Shown here: piece by piece, positions 1-8,105 of the stretch
Layout: each line of letters begins with the position of its first letter
How positions within the stretch are numbered: position 1 is the stretch's first letter
NCBI GenBank assembly: GCA_044221555.1
Contig: JBGAOY010000002.1
Coordinates: forward strand, 310,001-374,000
Direction: 5' to 3'
From: JAEUJM01 sp044221555
GTDB taxonomy: Bacteria; Actinomycetota; Acidimicrobiia; Acidimicrobiales; DATDAH01
Length of the DNA: 64,000 nucleotides
Notes under the pieces: generated by a model
What the model was told of the DNA's origin: nothing
The model's database searches: none
Seen by the model: the letters and a program-made list of their open reading frames with translations, nothing else
Translations under genes and position numbers: made by a program

Positions 1-133
1 AGAGCTTGCGCAGCACCTCGTAGGGCGGGGTGTCGCCGTGCTCGAGCTCCTCGAGGTTGGGGACGATCTCGGCTTCCACGAACCGCCGCATGGCGTCGCG
101 CAGCATCAGGTGCTCTTCGGTCCACTCGTACAT
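1..133 (-). CDS. acyl-CoA dehydrogenase, N-terminal fragment (runs off window)
   Basis: Only the first 44 codons are in the window. Read on the minus strand from ATG at 133 they begin MYEWTEEHLMLRDAMRRFVE, then continue into an acidic stretch ending ELEHGDTPPYEVLRKL. This is the usual amino-terminal helical start of FAD-dependent acyl-CoA dehydrogenases (helices before the substrate pocket), which oxidise acyl-CoA thioesters and pass electrons to ETF. The catalytic Glu and FAD residues lie outside the window, so substrate class cannot be told. A separate, decayed piece of the same family lies on the same strand at about 3110-3345. Confidence 0.8.
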   Translation of the reverse strand, partial: MYEWTEEHLMLRDAMRRFVEAEIVPNLEELEHGDTPPYEVLRKL

Positions 134-209
134 GCCGCCAGTATCGGCGCTGGTGGCCGGGCGGGCCAGACCGCGCCGGCGCGAGTGTCGGCGGTGGACG
201 TCCCGCGGG

Positions 210-1583
210 CTACGCGGGCGCGGCGAGCCGGGTGCCGCAGCCGGCGCAGAACGCCGCGCCAGGCCGGGCCGTGCCGGCGCATTCGGGACAGGTCGCGGCT
301 GCGGCTGCGGGGGTGGCGGGGGTGGCGGCGTCCGCCGCCGAGGTGGTGGCCGGCGTCGTGGCGGGGGAGGAGGCGGGAGGCGTCGGCCCGAGGTCTGCGG
401 AGGCCGCACGCGTGTCCGGAGCGGCCGGTGCTCTTGGAGCAGGTGGTGACGCGGGTGCCGCGGGTGACGCCGCCGCGGGTGACGCCGCCGCGGGTGACGC
501 CGCCGCGGGTGACGCCGCAGCGGGTGGCTGCGACACAGGTGGCGGCGCTGCGGGTGACGCCGCCGCGGGTGACGCCGCCGCGGGTGGCTGCGACACAGGT
601 GGCGGCGTTGCCGGCGCCGCGCCGTCGGACGGGTCGAGGACGACGACCAGTCGCTCAGGCATCCGGGTGGGCGCGTTCGTGGGCGGGGCCGTGGGCGTTG
701 CCGCCGATCCGGTGGCCGGTGCCGGTGCGAGCGTGATCTGCAGCGGTGCTGGCTCGGGAGGAGCAGTCGCCGGAGGCGCGGTCGGGGGAGGCGCGGTCGC
801 GGGCGGAGCGCTCGCAGGTGGGCCGCCCGTCGCACTCGCTGGGACGACCTGCGCGGGGTCGGGGTAGGCGCTCTTGGCCGACACGAACCAGTAGTCCGGC
901 ATCGTGTAGAGGACGAACTTCTTCGGCGCGGCCTCCCGCGGCGAGGTGACCGAGAGCGCCTCGTAGGCCTCGCGCTTCTCGGGGGTGAGCGTGTGGTCGT
1001 GCGCCAGCCGGTACCCGGCACAGCGGCGGGCGATGCTGTGGGCGAGTCGGGCTGCGTCGGCCCCTCGGCCCAGGGAGAAGTCGAGGTACACCTTCTTGCG
1101 GCGGCCGTTCTCGGACACGCCCACGACCACCCGCAGGTCCTCGGTGCTCAGCATCCCCGCCTTGGGGCTGAAGCCCACGTCAGAGATCCACGGGTAGCGG
1201 GCGTGGCCCACGAGCATCTTGCCCTTGCGGCGGTGTGCCGCTCGGGCCTTGCTGGCCACGTTCATCACGCCGGCGGTGACGAGGCCGGCGGCGCCGAACC
1301 CGAGCCAGCCGCCGCCCTTGTCGAACTTGGCACAGGCGACGGCCACCCGGGCGTCGGTGACGTACAGGGTGGGCTCGACCTCGAGCAGCTTGCTCGTGGT
1401 GACGAGCTTGCCGTCGATCGTCTCCCGCACGTAGATCGCCTTGACCGGCGCCTGGTCGATGGCGGCGCCGTCGAGCGACTCGACGGCGATGAGGTTCCGG
1501 CGGTCGTCGGCGTCACCCAGGACCGGGTAGAGCGAGCCGTCGTCCTCCTCGGCGGTGCGTACGGCGAGGAATTGGTAGCCCAT
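210..1583 (-). CDS. uncharacterised protein with Ala/Pro repeat linker and C-terminal zinc ribbon
   Basis: 457 aa, ATG at 1583 preceded by GAGG about 8 nt upstream. Three parts are visible. Residues 1 to about 235 form a folded-looking region without clear family match: a mixed alpha/beta start (MGYQFLAVRTAEEDDGSLYP), a short hydrophobic segment (GWLGFGAAGLVTAGVMNVA) and a later basic part. Residues about 236-420 are a low-complexity Pro/Ala/Thr linker built from tandem DNA repeats (motifs PPPVSQPPAAASP and AAASP). The C-terminus carries CPECAGTARPGAAFCAGCGT, two CxxC knuckles of a zinc-ribbon. Function is unknown; zinc-ribbon plus linker architecture suggests a cytoplasmic or membrane-associated interaction protein. 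The coding bias of the first part is good. Confidence 0.75.
   Translation of the reverse strand: MGYQFLAVRTAEEDDGSLYPVLGDADDRRNLIAVESLDGAAIDQAPVKAIYVRETIDGKLVTTSKLLEVEPTLYVTDARVAVACAKFDKGGGWLGFGAAGLVTAGVMNVASKARAAHRRKGKMLVGHARYPWISDVGFSPKAGMLSTEDLRVVVGVSENGRRKKVYLDFSLGRGADAARLAHSIARRCAGYRLAHDHTLTPEKREAYEALSVTSPREAAPKKFVLYTMPDYWFVSAKSAYPDPAQVVPASATGGPPASAPPATAPPPTAPPATAPPEPAPLQITLAPAPATGSAATPTAPPTNAPTRMPERLVVVLDPSDGAAPATPPPVSQPPAAASPAAASPAAPPPVSQPPAAASPAAASPAAASPAAASPAAPASPPAPRAPAAPDTRAASADLGPTPPASSPATTPATTSAADAATPATPAAAAATCPECAGTARPGAAFCAGCGTRLAAPA
450..615. repeat. minisatellite inside the linker of the zinc-ribbon protein
   Basis: A 15-bp unit (GCGGGTGACGCCGCC and close variants) is repeated head to tail. 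It sits in a 60-bp higher-order repeat: bases 481-540 and 541-600 match almost completely, including a GGCTGCGACACAGGT end. In the minus-strand gene it encodes AAASP units and a longer PPPVSQPPAAASP unit. Being in frame, copy-number change would only alter linker length. Confidence 0.85.
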
Positions 1584-2263
1584 CGTGCCTCGACGCTACT
1601 TCAGGCCGGCGCCGTCGCTTCGGTGGCCCCACCGTCGCCTGCGTGGCGGCGAGCAGCGATCGCACACCCGTGGTCGAGCGAGTCGCCACCGGCGACCACC
1701 GACGGCGCCCCGTGCCACGATCCGGCCGACCGGACCGCCTCGTGCGAGCGCCGGCGGGCCGCGGCGGCACGGTGCGCCCGTTCGGCATCGGAGTGCTCGC
1801 CGACCACGAGGCCCCCCGGCGCATCGAAGTAGAACAGCGTCCTACCCCAGTGGGGAGTGCCCGGTGCGCCCGTCGCCCATAGCGACAAAGCTACATCAAA
1901 TGTAATTTCAACTCAACGATGTCCCGGCCCTGACCGCTCGCTCACCGTCCGCGCGCCACCGTCCTGTGTGGCCTCACAGGCCGACCGACCGGTCGTGGGG
2001 GATTTCGGTCGCGCCCGGAAGCACCTTGGAGTCACGTACGAAGGTGGCCCCTGAACCGATGGCCTGGCGGAACGGCATCGCCAGTCCGACAGCAGATTCC
2101 GCACGACGACCGGTGCGCTCTTCTTGCTGGCCCGCATCCCTTGACGGGGGCGCTTGTCGGGGCGTGCGGCGCGACCAGAACAGTTCTGACCGGCGGGTCC
2201 GTGGATGCCTCACCACAGCCAGCGCAGAGATACTCGCCGCCCCCACTCACGGTGGCGCCTCGC
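1584..2263. other. 680-base stretch without a firmly supported gene
   Basis: Two weak minus-strand candidates exist. One runs 1888 to 1601 from a TTG (95 aa, starts MSLWATGAPGTPHWGR) behind an AT-rich patch at 1880-1918 that could be a promoter. The other ends at 1974 and its last residues (GATFVRDSKVLPGATEIPH) look protein-like, as if they were the tail of a lost gene. Neither has a family match I recognise. GC is lower than in the flanking core genes, in keeping with an insertion/decay zone extending to about 4.5 kb. Confidence 0.4.
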
Positions 2264-2848
2264 CTACGGCGCTTGGCCAGCTATGTAGGGATTGTCAACA
2301 TAGCGTCTCGACCCGCAAGTATCGGGACCGTCCACGACATGGCACACCCGAAGCCACACACCCTTTAGGCCGCGTCCTGGCCTGGTTGGAAAGGTGAAGT
2401 AGACACCTTCGTTGTCGTATCCGACGTAAAAGAGGTGCGTTCTTCCGCCACTGCAACATGTAGTGGTATGAACGTCAAGATGGCCCTTGCACTCAATCGG
2501 GTCTAGACGGCTGGCGACCGAACTACTGAGACTGCAGATCCCGTACCAGGGTCCATCCTGGAGAGTGTTGTTTATGTTGCGCTTGACCTTGATATAGGCC
2601 TGCGGATAGAATTGACCTTCCGAGCGGTAGGTTGCACCCTCTCCGAACACTTTGAATGTCTGCGAGGTGTCGTAGAATGCGATCTCGCCGTCGGCCTCCA
2701 TGAGCCAGTTGTTTCGATCGGTTGCACTAATGCTGTAGGGATTGTACCGCACCCGCTCCTCGGAACTCTCAGCCTTCGCTCCCGGCATTGCGAGAAGCGT
2801 TCCGATGAACAGAGCCACTGCGGTGAGCTTCCTCGCCCGATTTATCAT
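2264..2848 (-). CDS. small secreted protein of unknown function
   Basis: 194 aa from ATG at 2848. Residues 1-26 (MINRARKLTAVALFIGTLLA then MPGAKA) form a classic Sec signal peptide with an AxA-type cleavage site near residue 26. The mature part is about 168 aa, rich in Tyr, Asn and Gly, with six cysteines (including a CC pair in HTTTCCSGG and a late C in VCHVVDGPDTC) that could form disulfides. Codon use is clearly less GC-biased than neighbours (for example AAT, ATA, TCA codons occur), suggesting horizontal acquisition. No family recognised. It faces away from the CHAP amidase gene downstream. Confidence 0.7.
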   Translation of the reverse strand: MINRARKLTAVALFIGTLLAMPGAKAESSEERVRYNPYSISATDRNNWLMEADGEIAFYDTSQTFKVFGEGATYRSEGQFYPQAYIKVKRNINNTLQDGPWYGICSLSSSVASRLDPIECKGHLDVHTTTCCSGGRTHLFYVGYDNEGVYFTFPTRPGRGLKGVWLRVCHVVDGPDTCGSRRYVDNPYIAGQAP

Positions 2849-3109
2849 TGGGGATTTCTAACGGAGGCACCGGGTATTGTCAACCATTCCTCTTGCCAAG
2901 CTCGTGAGGCGGGTCCGCTGCGACCCATCGTCTGGAGGGCCGACCCTGGAGGGAACCAGAGGATCGTCGTCCGGAGAGGCAACCCGCAGCGAGCCGTAGA
3001 CGAGTCCAGCAGCGCCAGCACGATGAGCCTCATGATCGCCCTGAGGTTGTCGGCACCCGCTTCTCCCCGGTGCTCATGTCGGTGACCATCGACCTGCCGC
3101 CGGCCACGC
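2849..3109. other. intergenic / decay region
   Basis: No supported gene. A 62-aa minus ORF (3033-2845) overlaps the start of the secreted-protein gene and has no family features. The stretch separates that gene from the acyl-CoA dehydrogenase remnant and probably holds the promoter for the minus-strand secreted protein near its 5' end (TTAGAAAT just before the ATG). Confidence 0.4.
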
Positions 3110-3345
3110 TTCGCTGCCTTTGCCCGAGCTGGCCTGCGCCATCTCGAGCTGGCGGAACACGAGGTTCTGCATGTTGAGGCGGGCCACCCCCATCTTCGCC
3201 GGCTTGAGCTGGAACTCGCCGATGGGCTCGAACTGCACCCGCTCCTTGGCGTAGCGGGTGCACGACTCGAAGCAGCGCTCGGTGACGCCGAGCGCTATCG
3301 CCACGGCAGCGGTGCGCTCCATGTTGAACGTGTCCTTGGCGCTGT
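3110..3345 (-). pseudogene. acyl-CoA dehydrogenase remnant (internal fragment)
   Basis: The minus strand encodes DTFNMERTAAVAIALGVTER, then CFESCTRYAKERVQFEPIGE and, after FQLKP, MQNLVFRQLEMAQ. In intact acyl-CoA dehydrogenases this is the start of the C-terminal helical domain (the FNxER ... YAxERxQFGxPIGEFQ ... region). Here only about 75 residues survive. There is a deletion at the usual QFGKPIGE (QFEPIGE), and both flanks (before and after) have no homologous sequence, so the gene is broken on both sides. No start codon suits it. It could be a relic of a duplicated copy of the intact gene that begins at 133 on the same strand, or a separate paralogue. Confidence 0.75.
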
Positions 3346-3524
3346 CACGGCCGCCCGCTGACAGGTCCTCATCGGGGCTCGTGCCGGGGCGGGCCGGACG
3401 GACCGTCAGGCTGTTGTTGGACGATCCTGCCGCGTCCGTGGAGGGCTGCTGGTGAAGCCACCGGAGGATCCACGGCTGGGTGCTACGGTCGGGCATCGAA
3501 TCACAGAGGCGCGGGAGGGCGGCA

Positions 3525-4532
3525 ATGAAGGTCTCGTCGGCATTGGCTCTTGTCTTGGTCGTCATGTTGTTGCCCCAGGTCGATGCAAATGCCGTGCCAA
3601 GTGGACCCCAGGCAGACCGAATCGAAGCCGCACCTGAGGACACTTCGCTCTGTCACCGAACCGACTATGGGTGCCTGGATGGGACCGGTTACGGGGGTCA
3701 ATCGGTGTGGGGTTCGTGGGGCCCGGGCCACAACTGCGTCAGCTATGCCGCCTACCGACTGATGCAGAACGGAGCCGCTCGGCCCTGGGCCAGCCAATCG
3801 ATAGGAAATGCAAATCAGTGGGATGAGCGCGCCCGGTCGGTCGGGATCGCGGTCAATGGAAATCCGGCGGTGGGCTCGATCGCACAGTGGGATACGGGTT
3901 CCGCTGGCCACGTCGCGTATGTCGAGGCCGTCACTGCAAGTTACATAGAGATCACTGAGGACGCGTACTTGACAGACACCTCAGGCTATTCGTCGCGTCG
4001 CCGACTCGACCGGACGGGTTCGACGTATGCATCTGCCGAGTTCATCCACGTCAAGGATGTGACGGGTCCACCCCCGCCAGTCGATGAGAGCACCGAACTG
4101 TTGCCGTCGGGGTCGTTTGAGAACGGGGATGGGGGCTGGCGTTCGGGTCTGGGGGCGAACATGGTCCGTTACCAGAACACGGCAACTTCTCAGTCGGCGC
4201 ATGATGGGGGTTGGTTCCTGGCGACGAACTCGCCGCGTGCGAGCGCGAGCATCTCGCGTGACATCGGTGTGAGCTTGGCGGCGGGTGCGGGGGTGACGGC
4301 GTCGACTTGGGTGCGGTCGCAGGAGGCCTCCGCGTCGGGGACGTGGTGTGTGTGGGCGTTGAACTCGCCGGCGCAGAGCAGTTGCACGAACTACACGGCG
4401 AATCGGAACTGGAAGCGGATCGAGGTGGTGTTGAACCCGAACACGGCCACGTCGAACATTCGGGTTGAGCTGTATCCGACCGCGGTCACTGGGGGCACGA
4501 CGTTCCTCGACACGGTGAGCGTCACCCGGTAG
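3525..4532 (+). CDS. secreted CHAP-domain amidase with C-terminal binding-type module
   Basis: 335 aa from ATG at 3525, chosen because GGGAGGG lies 5-11 nt upstream and the protein then opens with a signal peptide (MKVSSALALVLVVMLLPQVD). Residues about 45-185 form a CHAP domain: the catalytic Cys is in GHNCVSYAAYR and the His in GHVAYVEAV, followed by an acidic residue region (EITEDAY). CHAP enzymes cut peptidoglycan amide bonds. Residues about 195-335, beginning after a PPPP linker, look like a beta-sandwich carbohydrate-binding-type module (LLPSGSFENGDGGWRSG ... ATSNIRVELYPT). Base use in this second half is G/T-rich (GGGGTGACGG, TTGGCG) and differs from the genome, suggesting recent acquisition. 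Likely role: cell-wall hydrolysis outside the cell, self or foreign. Confidence 0.85.
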   Translation: MKVSSALALVLVVMLLPQVDANAVPSGPQADRIEAAPEDTSLCHRTDYGCLDGTGYGGQSVWGSWGPGHNCVSYAAYRLMQNGAARPWASQSIGNANQWDERARSVGIAVNGNPAVGSIAQWDTGSAGHVAYVEAVTASYIEITEDAYLTDTSGYSSRRRLDRTGSTYASAEFIHVKDVTGPPPPVDESTELLPSGSFENGDGGWRSGLGANMVRYQNTATSQSAHDGGWFLATNSPRASASISRDIGVSLAAGAGVTASTWVRSQEASASGTWCVWALNSPAQSSCTNYTANRNWKRIEVVLNPNTATSNIRVELYPTAVTGGTTFLDTVSVTR

Positions 4533-4592
4533 GGCCAGCGCAGGGCCCGCCTGCCCCTCACAGCGTCGGGGGCACCGGCCGATGTAGTCCCT

Positions 4593-5678
4593 ATGGCCCA
4601 TGGCGTGCGTCTGGTGGTGGTCCTGGTCGCGGCCGCAACCCTCGTGGCGGCGGCCGGCTGCACCGCCGATTCCGGCCGGGACATCGACGCGCTGCACAAT
4701 CCCACGCCGACGACGTTGGCCCCCTTCGTCGAGCCCCACTTCGACGACACCCGCGACGTGGCGCTCGACCCGGTGGCACCCGGGGCGCCGATCGCCTTCC
4801 CGGTGACCATCCGGGGCGGCGACGCGTCGCTCAGCGGCACGTTGAGCGGCCCCGACGGGCCGGTCGAGCGGGGGCGGGTGCGCCTCGAGCGCTTCGTGGG
4901 CGAGGCGACCGCCGTCCTCGAGGTCGCCACCAACGCCGAGGGACGGTGGAACGCCAAGGGCATCCTGGGCGGTCGCTACCGGGTGCGGGGCTGGCGGATG
5001 CCCGACGTGGCGATGAACTCGTCCACGGTGCTGTTCCTGGGAGCCGACGAGACCCGTGCGGTCGACCTCGCCGGCACGATGCAGGGCGGTGTCGACGTGC
5101 AGGCCGACCTCCTCACCGCGGTCCCCACCGTCGACGTGGCCGTGACGGTCAGCGCGCTGATCACCCGTCACCAGGTCGACGGTGACGGCATCGTGCAGGG
5201 CGTGCCGCTGGCGGGCACGGTCGCCACCCTCTCCGGACCCGCCGGGTGGGACATCCCGTCGCCGACGTCGACGGTGGACGGTGCCGGTGAGGCCACGTGG
5301 ACGGTCACCTGCCAGACGGGGCGCCCCTCGGACCTGGTGGTCTCGGCCGGTGGCGGCTCGGCGCGCCTCACAGTGGCCGCCTGCAACCGGCCCAGCCCAC
5401 CCACGACCGCGGTGACCACCCCGGACCGGCCGGTGGCCGACTTCCCGGTGGGCTCGACGTTCACGCCGCCGTTCGCCGGCCCACTGCCGGCCGGCACCTA
5501 CACGGTGACGGGCGACGCCGCCTCCTGTGCCCTGGTGTACGAGGTGTGGGACGGGACCGCCTGGAGCGACGACCGGGTGACCGCCACGGGCACGGACCCC
5601 GTGGTGCTCGACACGTTCGCCCGCAACCTGGACACGATCGGCGACGCCCCGCCCTGCACCTACGAGCGCACCGCATGA
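4593..5678 (+). CDS. lipoprotein with repeated beta-domains, upstream of PBP
   Basis: 361 aa. A lipoprotein signal (RLVVVLVAAATLVAAAGC, lipobox AAGC with Cys at about residue 24) implies attachment to the outer face of the membrane. The mature protein has a carboxypeptidase-regulatory-like segment at about 70-135 (GRVRLERFVGEATAVLEVAT ... GRYRVRGW) and an Ig-like strand pattern at about 180-260. The C-terminal part after the Pro/Thr linker (PPTTAVTTPDRP) repeats the theme. The stop codon overlaps the ATG of the penicillin-binding protein (ATGA), so the two are translationally coupled and may act together at the wall. No known family assigned. Confidence 0.8.
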   Translation: MAHGVRLVVVLVAAATLVAAAGCTADSGRDIDALHNPTPTTLAPFVEPHFDDTRDVALDPVAPGAPIAFPVTIRGGDASLSGTLSGPDGPVERGRVRLERFVGEATAVLEVATNAEGRWNAKGILGGRYRVRGWRMPDVAMNSSTVLFLGADETRAVDLAGTMQGGVDVQADLLTAVPTVDVAVTVSALITRHQVDGDGIVQGVPLAGTVATLSGPAGWDIPSPTSTVDGAGEATWTVTCQTGRPSDLVVSAGGGSARLTVAACNRPSPPTTAVTTPDRPVADFPVGSTFTPPFAGPLPAGTYTVTGDAASCALVYEVWDGTAWSDDRVTATGTDPVVLDTFARNLDTIGDAPPCTYERTA

Positions 5679-7849
5679 GCCAGGAGCGCAGCGAGAGCCG
5701 GGAGCGCCGCGTGAGCAAGAGTCGGACCGTCGCCTACCCACCGCGCAAGCGGCGCCGGCGCTGGTGGGGGATCCCCCGGATGACGGTGAAGGTGGCCGTG
5801 TTGACGGTGGTGGTCGTCGGCATCTGCATCCCGGCGGCGGCGGCGACTGCGTTCTGGACGCTCATCAAGGCCGATGTGCCGGGGTCGCTCCCGACCGACC
5901 ACAACCCACGTGTGCGCTCGATGCCCACCACGGTGTATGACGCCGCGGGGAACCCGATCAGCCAGTTCCGCGAGTTCGAGCTGACCGTGCCGACCCGCCC
6001 CGCTGACATCCCCGACGTCCTGGAGAACGCAGTGGTGGCGGTGGAGGACCGCAACTTCTGGAGCCACGACGGCGTCGATCCCGAGGCCATCGTGCGGGCG
6101 GCGCTGACCAACTTCGAGAACGGCGAGACGGTCGAGGGTGGCTCGACCATCACCCAGCAGTACGTCAAGAACACCTACACGCACGGTGAGCGCAACCTGA
6201 GCCGCAAGCTGCGCGAGGCGCTGCTCGCCAGCCGGCTCGAGCGGGAGGTGCCCAAGGAGACGATCCTGTTCCGCTACCTCACGACCATCTACTTCGGCGA
6301 CGGCGCCTACGGGGTGGGGGCCGCGGCCGAGTCGTACTTCCGCAAGCCCGTGTCGGAGCTCACCGCGTCGGAGGCGGCCATGCTGGCGGGCACCATCGCG
6401 TCGCCGAACAACTACGGCCCCCGCGGCAACGCGGACGTGGCCGAGCGCCGCCGGGTGCAGTCGCTGCGGGCCATGCGGGACCAGGGCTACCTCACCCGCG
6501 CCGAGTTCCGGGCGGCTCGGGCCGAGCACCTCTGGTACTCGCCGTTCGGTGAGCCGCCGGGGCCGGCCACGGTCGTGTACCCGCCACCGCAGAACGACGT
6601 GCAGACCGTGCATCCGTACTTCGTGGACTACGTGCGTCGGTACCTGCTGGCCCGGTTCGGGCACGACACCCTCTACCGGGGCGGGCTGCGGGTGGAGACG
6701 ACCATCGACCCGACGCTGCAGGTGCAGGCCGAGCAGTCGGTGGCCCGCACGCTCGACGGCACCGCCCCACCCCTGGAGATGTCGCTGGTCACCGTCGACC
6801 CGGTGACCGGCCACGTGAAGGCCATGGTGGGGGGGCGCGACTTCGCCCAGAACCAGGTGAACCTGGCGCTGGGCGGGACGCTGGGCGTCCAGCCGGGGTC
6901 GTCGTTCAAGGCCTTCGTGCTGGCGTCCGCGTTCGAGCGGGGCATCGAGCCGGACGACCGCTACCCGGCCCCCTCGTCGATCACCCTGCCCGACTGCACC
7001 GGCGAATGCACGATCTCGAACGCCGAGCCGGGCAACGGCGGCGTCGAGGACCTGCGCCAGGCCACCGCGCATTCGGTGAACACCGTGTTCGCCCAGCTGA
7101 TCCAGGACGTCGGGCCGCAGAACGTGGCCGAGTTGGCCCACCGGCTCGGTGTGCGGTCCATCGACCCCGAGCGCACCCAGTACGGCGTCTCGTTGGCGCT
7201 CGGGGCCTACGAGACGTCGCCGCTCGAGATGGCCGCGGGCTACTCGGTGTTCGCGAACCACGGCGTGCGGGTGCCGGTCAGCCCGATCCTGCGGGTGCTC
7301 GACCACCAGGGCCGGGTGCTCATGGACAACAGCGCACCCCAGGGCGATCAGGTGCTCGATCCGGCGGTGGCCGACACGGTCACGTCCTTGCTGGAGGGTG
7401 TGATCACGGGCGGCACGGGCACCGCCGCCGACATCGGCCGACCGGCCGCGGGCAAGACGGGCACCGCGCAGGAGCACCGGGCGGCGTGGTTCGTGGGCTA
7501 CACGCCTCAGCTCTCCACCGCCGTGTGGATGGGCTACTCGGACGTGCCCCGGCCCCTGCTGGGCATCAAGGGCGCGGGCTCGGTGTTCGGGGGTGGGTTC
7601 CCCGCCCAGACCTGGGCCGACTTCATGCGGTCGGCCCTGGCCGACCAGCCCGTGGTGGCGTTCCCCGTCCCGGGCCCGTTGCCGACGCCGGTGGCGCTCA
7701 CCCCCACCCCGGCGCCCGCCGCCGACCCGGACGCCCCGCCGACGACGACACCGTTCATCCCCGAGCCGGGCGACCCGATGTCGCCGACCGAGATCCCCAC
7801 CGACTGCGGGGGCCCGTGCGACCAGACCCCCCGCCTGGGGTCACCGTGA
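5675..7849 (+). CDS. class A penicillin-binding protein (transglycosylase/transpeptidase)
   Basis: 724 aa. The ATG at 5675 overlaps the preceding stop. A basic cytoplasmic tail (PPRKRRRRWWG) precedes a membrane helix at about 36-60. The GT51 transglycosylase domain follows, with EDRNFWSHDGVD near 124 (catalytic Glu) and GGSTITQQYVKN near 158. The transpeptidase domain has SSFK (nucleophile Ser near 410), SVN near 467 and KTGT near 593. The C-terminus is a Pro/Thr-rich extracellular tail. It polymerises and cross-links peptidoglycan on the outer membrane face. Length and motif spacing are typical of actinobacterial bifunctional PBPs (PonA type); all catalytic motifs are intact. Confidence 0.95.
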   Translation: MSQERSESRERRVSKSRTVAYPPRKRRRRWWGIPRMTVKVAVLTVVVVGICIPAAAATAFWTLIKADVPGSLPTDHNPRVRSMPTTVYDAAGNPISQFREFELTVPTRPADIPDVLENAVVAVEDRNFWSHDGVDPEAIVRAALTNFENGETVEGGSTITQQYVKNTYTHGERNLSRKLREALLASRLEREVPKETILFRYLTTIYFGDGAYGVGAAAESYFRKPVSELTASEAAMLAGTIASPNNYGPRGNADVAERRRVQSLRAMRDQGYLTRAEFRAARAEHLWYSPFGEPPGPATVVYPPPQNDVQTVHPYFVDYVRRYLLARFGHDTLYRGGLRVETTIDPTLQVQAEQSVARTLDGTAPPLEMSLVTVDPVTGHVKAMVGGRDFAQNQVNLALGGTLGVQPGSSFKAFVLASAFERGIEPDDRYPAPSSITLPDCTGECTISNAEPGNGGVEDLRQATAHSVNTVFAQLIQDVGPQNVAELAHRLGVRSIDPERTQYGVSLALGAYETSPLEMAAGYSVFANHGVRVPVSPILRVLDHQGRVLMDNSAPQGDQVLDPAVADTVTSLLEGVITGGTGTAADIGRPAAGKTGTAQEHRAAWFVGYTPQLSTAVWMGYSDVPRPLLGIKGAGSVFGGGFPAQTWADFMRSALADQPVVAFPVPGPLPTPVALTPTPAPAADPDAPPTTTPFIPEPGDPMSPTEIPTDCGGPCDQTPRLGSP

Positions 7850-8105
7850 CGCGCCGGCTCGCGAGCCCCGACACCACCCGGGTGCCCGGTGGTGGCCCGC
7901 CTCCGGGCCGGTTGTCCACGGAGACCTGCCGGTGGCGGGGCGACGGCGGGCGGCGGTTGGCGCTCAGGGTGCCGCCGATCGCGCCGATGAGAGACAGCAT
8001 GAGTGAAGCGCGTGGCCCCGGCCGGCGTGGCCCGGACACCCGGCCGGCATCGGTCTCGGTCGACCGCCGACCGCTCGACCCCTGTCCTCGACGGGAGCGG
8101 GGCGC

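Noticed and set aside
450..615. CRISPR-like repeat array
   Set aside because: Units are 15 bp, direct, without unique spacers, and in frame within a coding linker; no cas genes.
7850..8105. Small gene in the gap between PBP and pseudoprotease
   Set aside because: Frames on both strands are Arg/Pro/Gly-rich with no start/Shine-Dalgarno pairing and no family resemblance.
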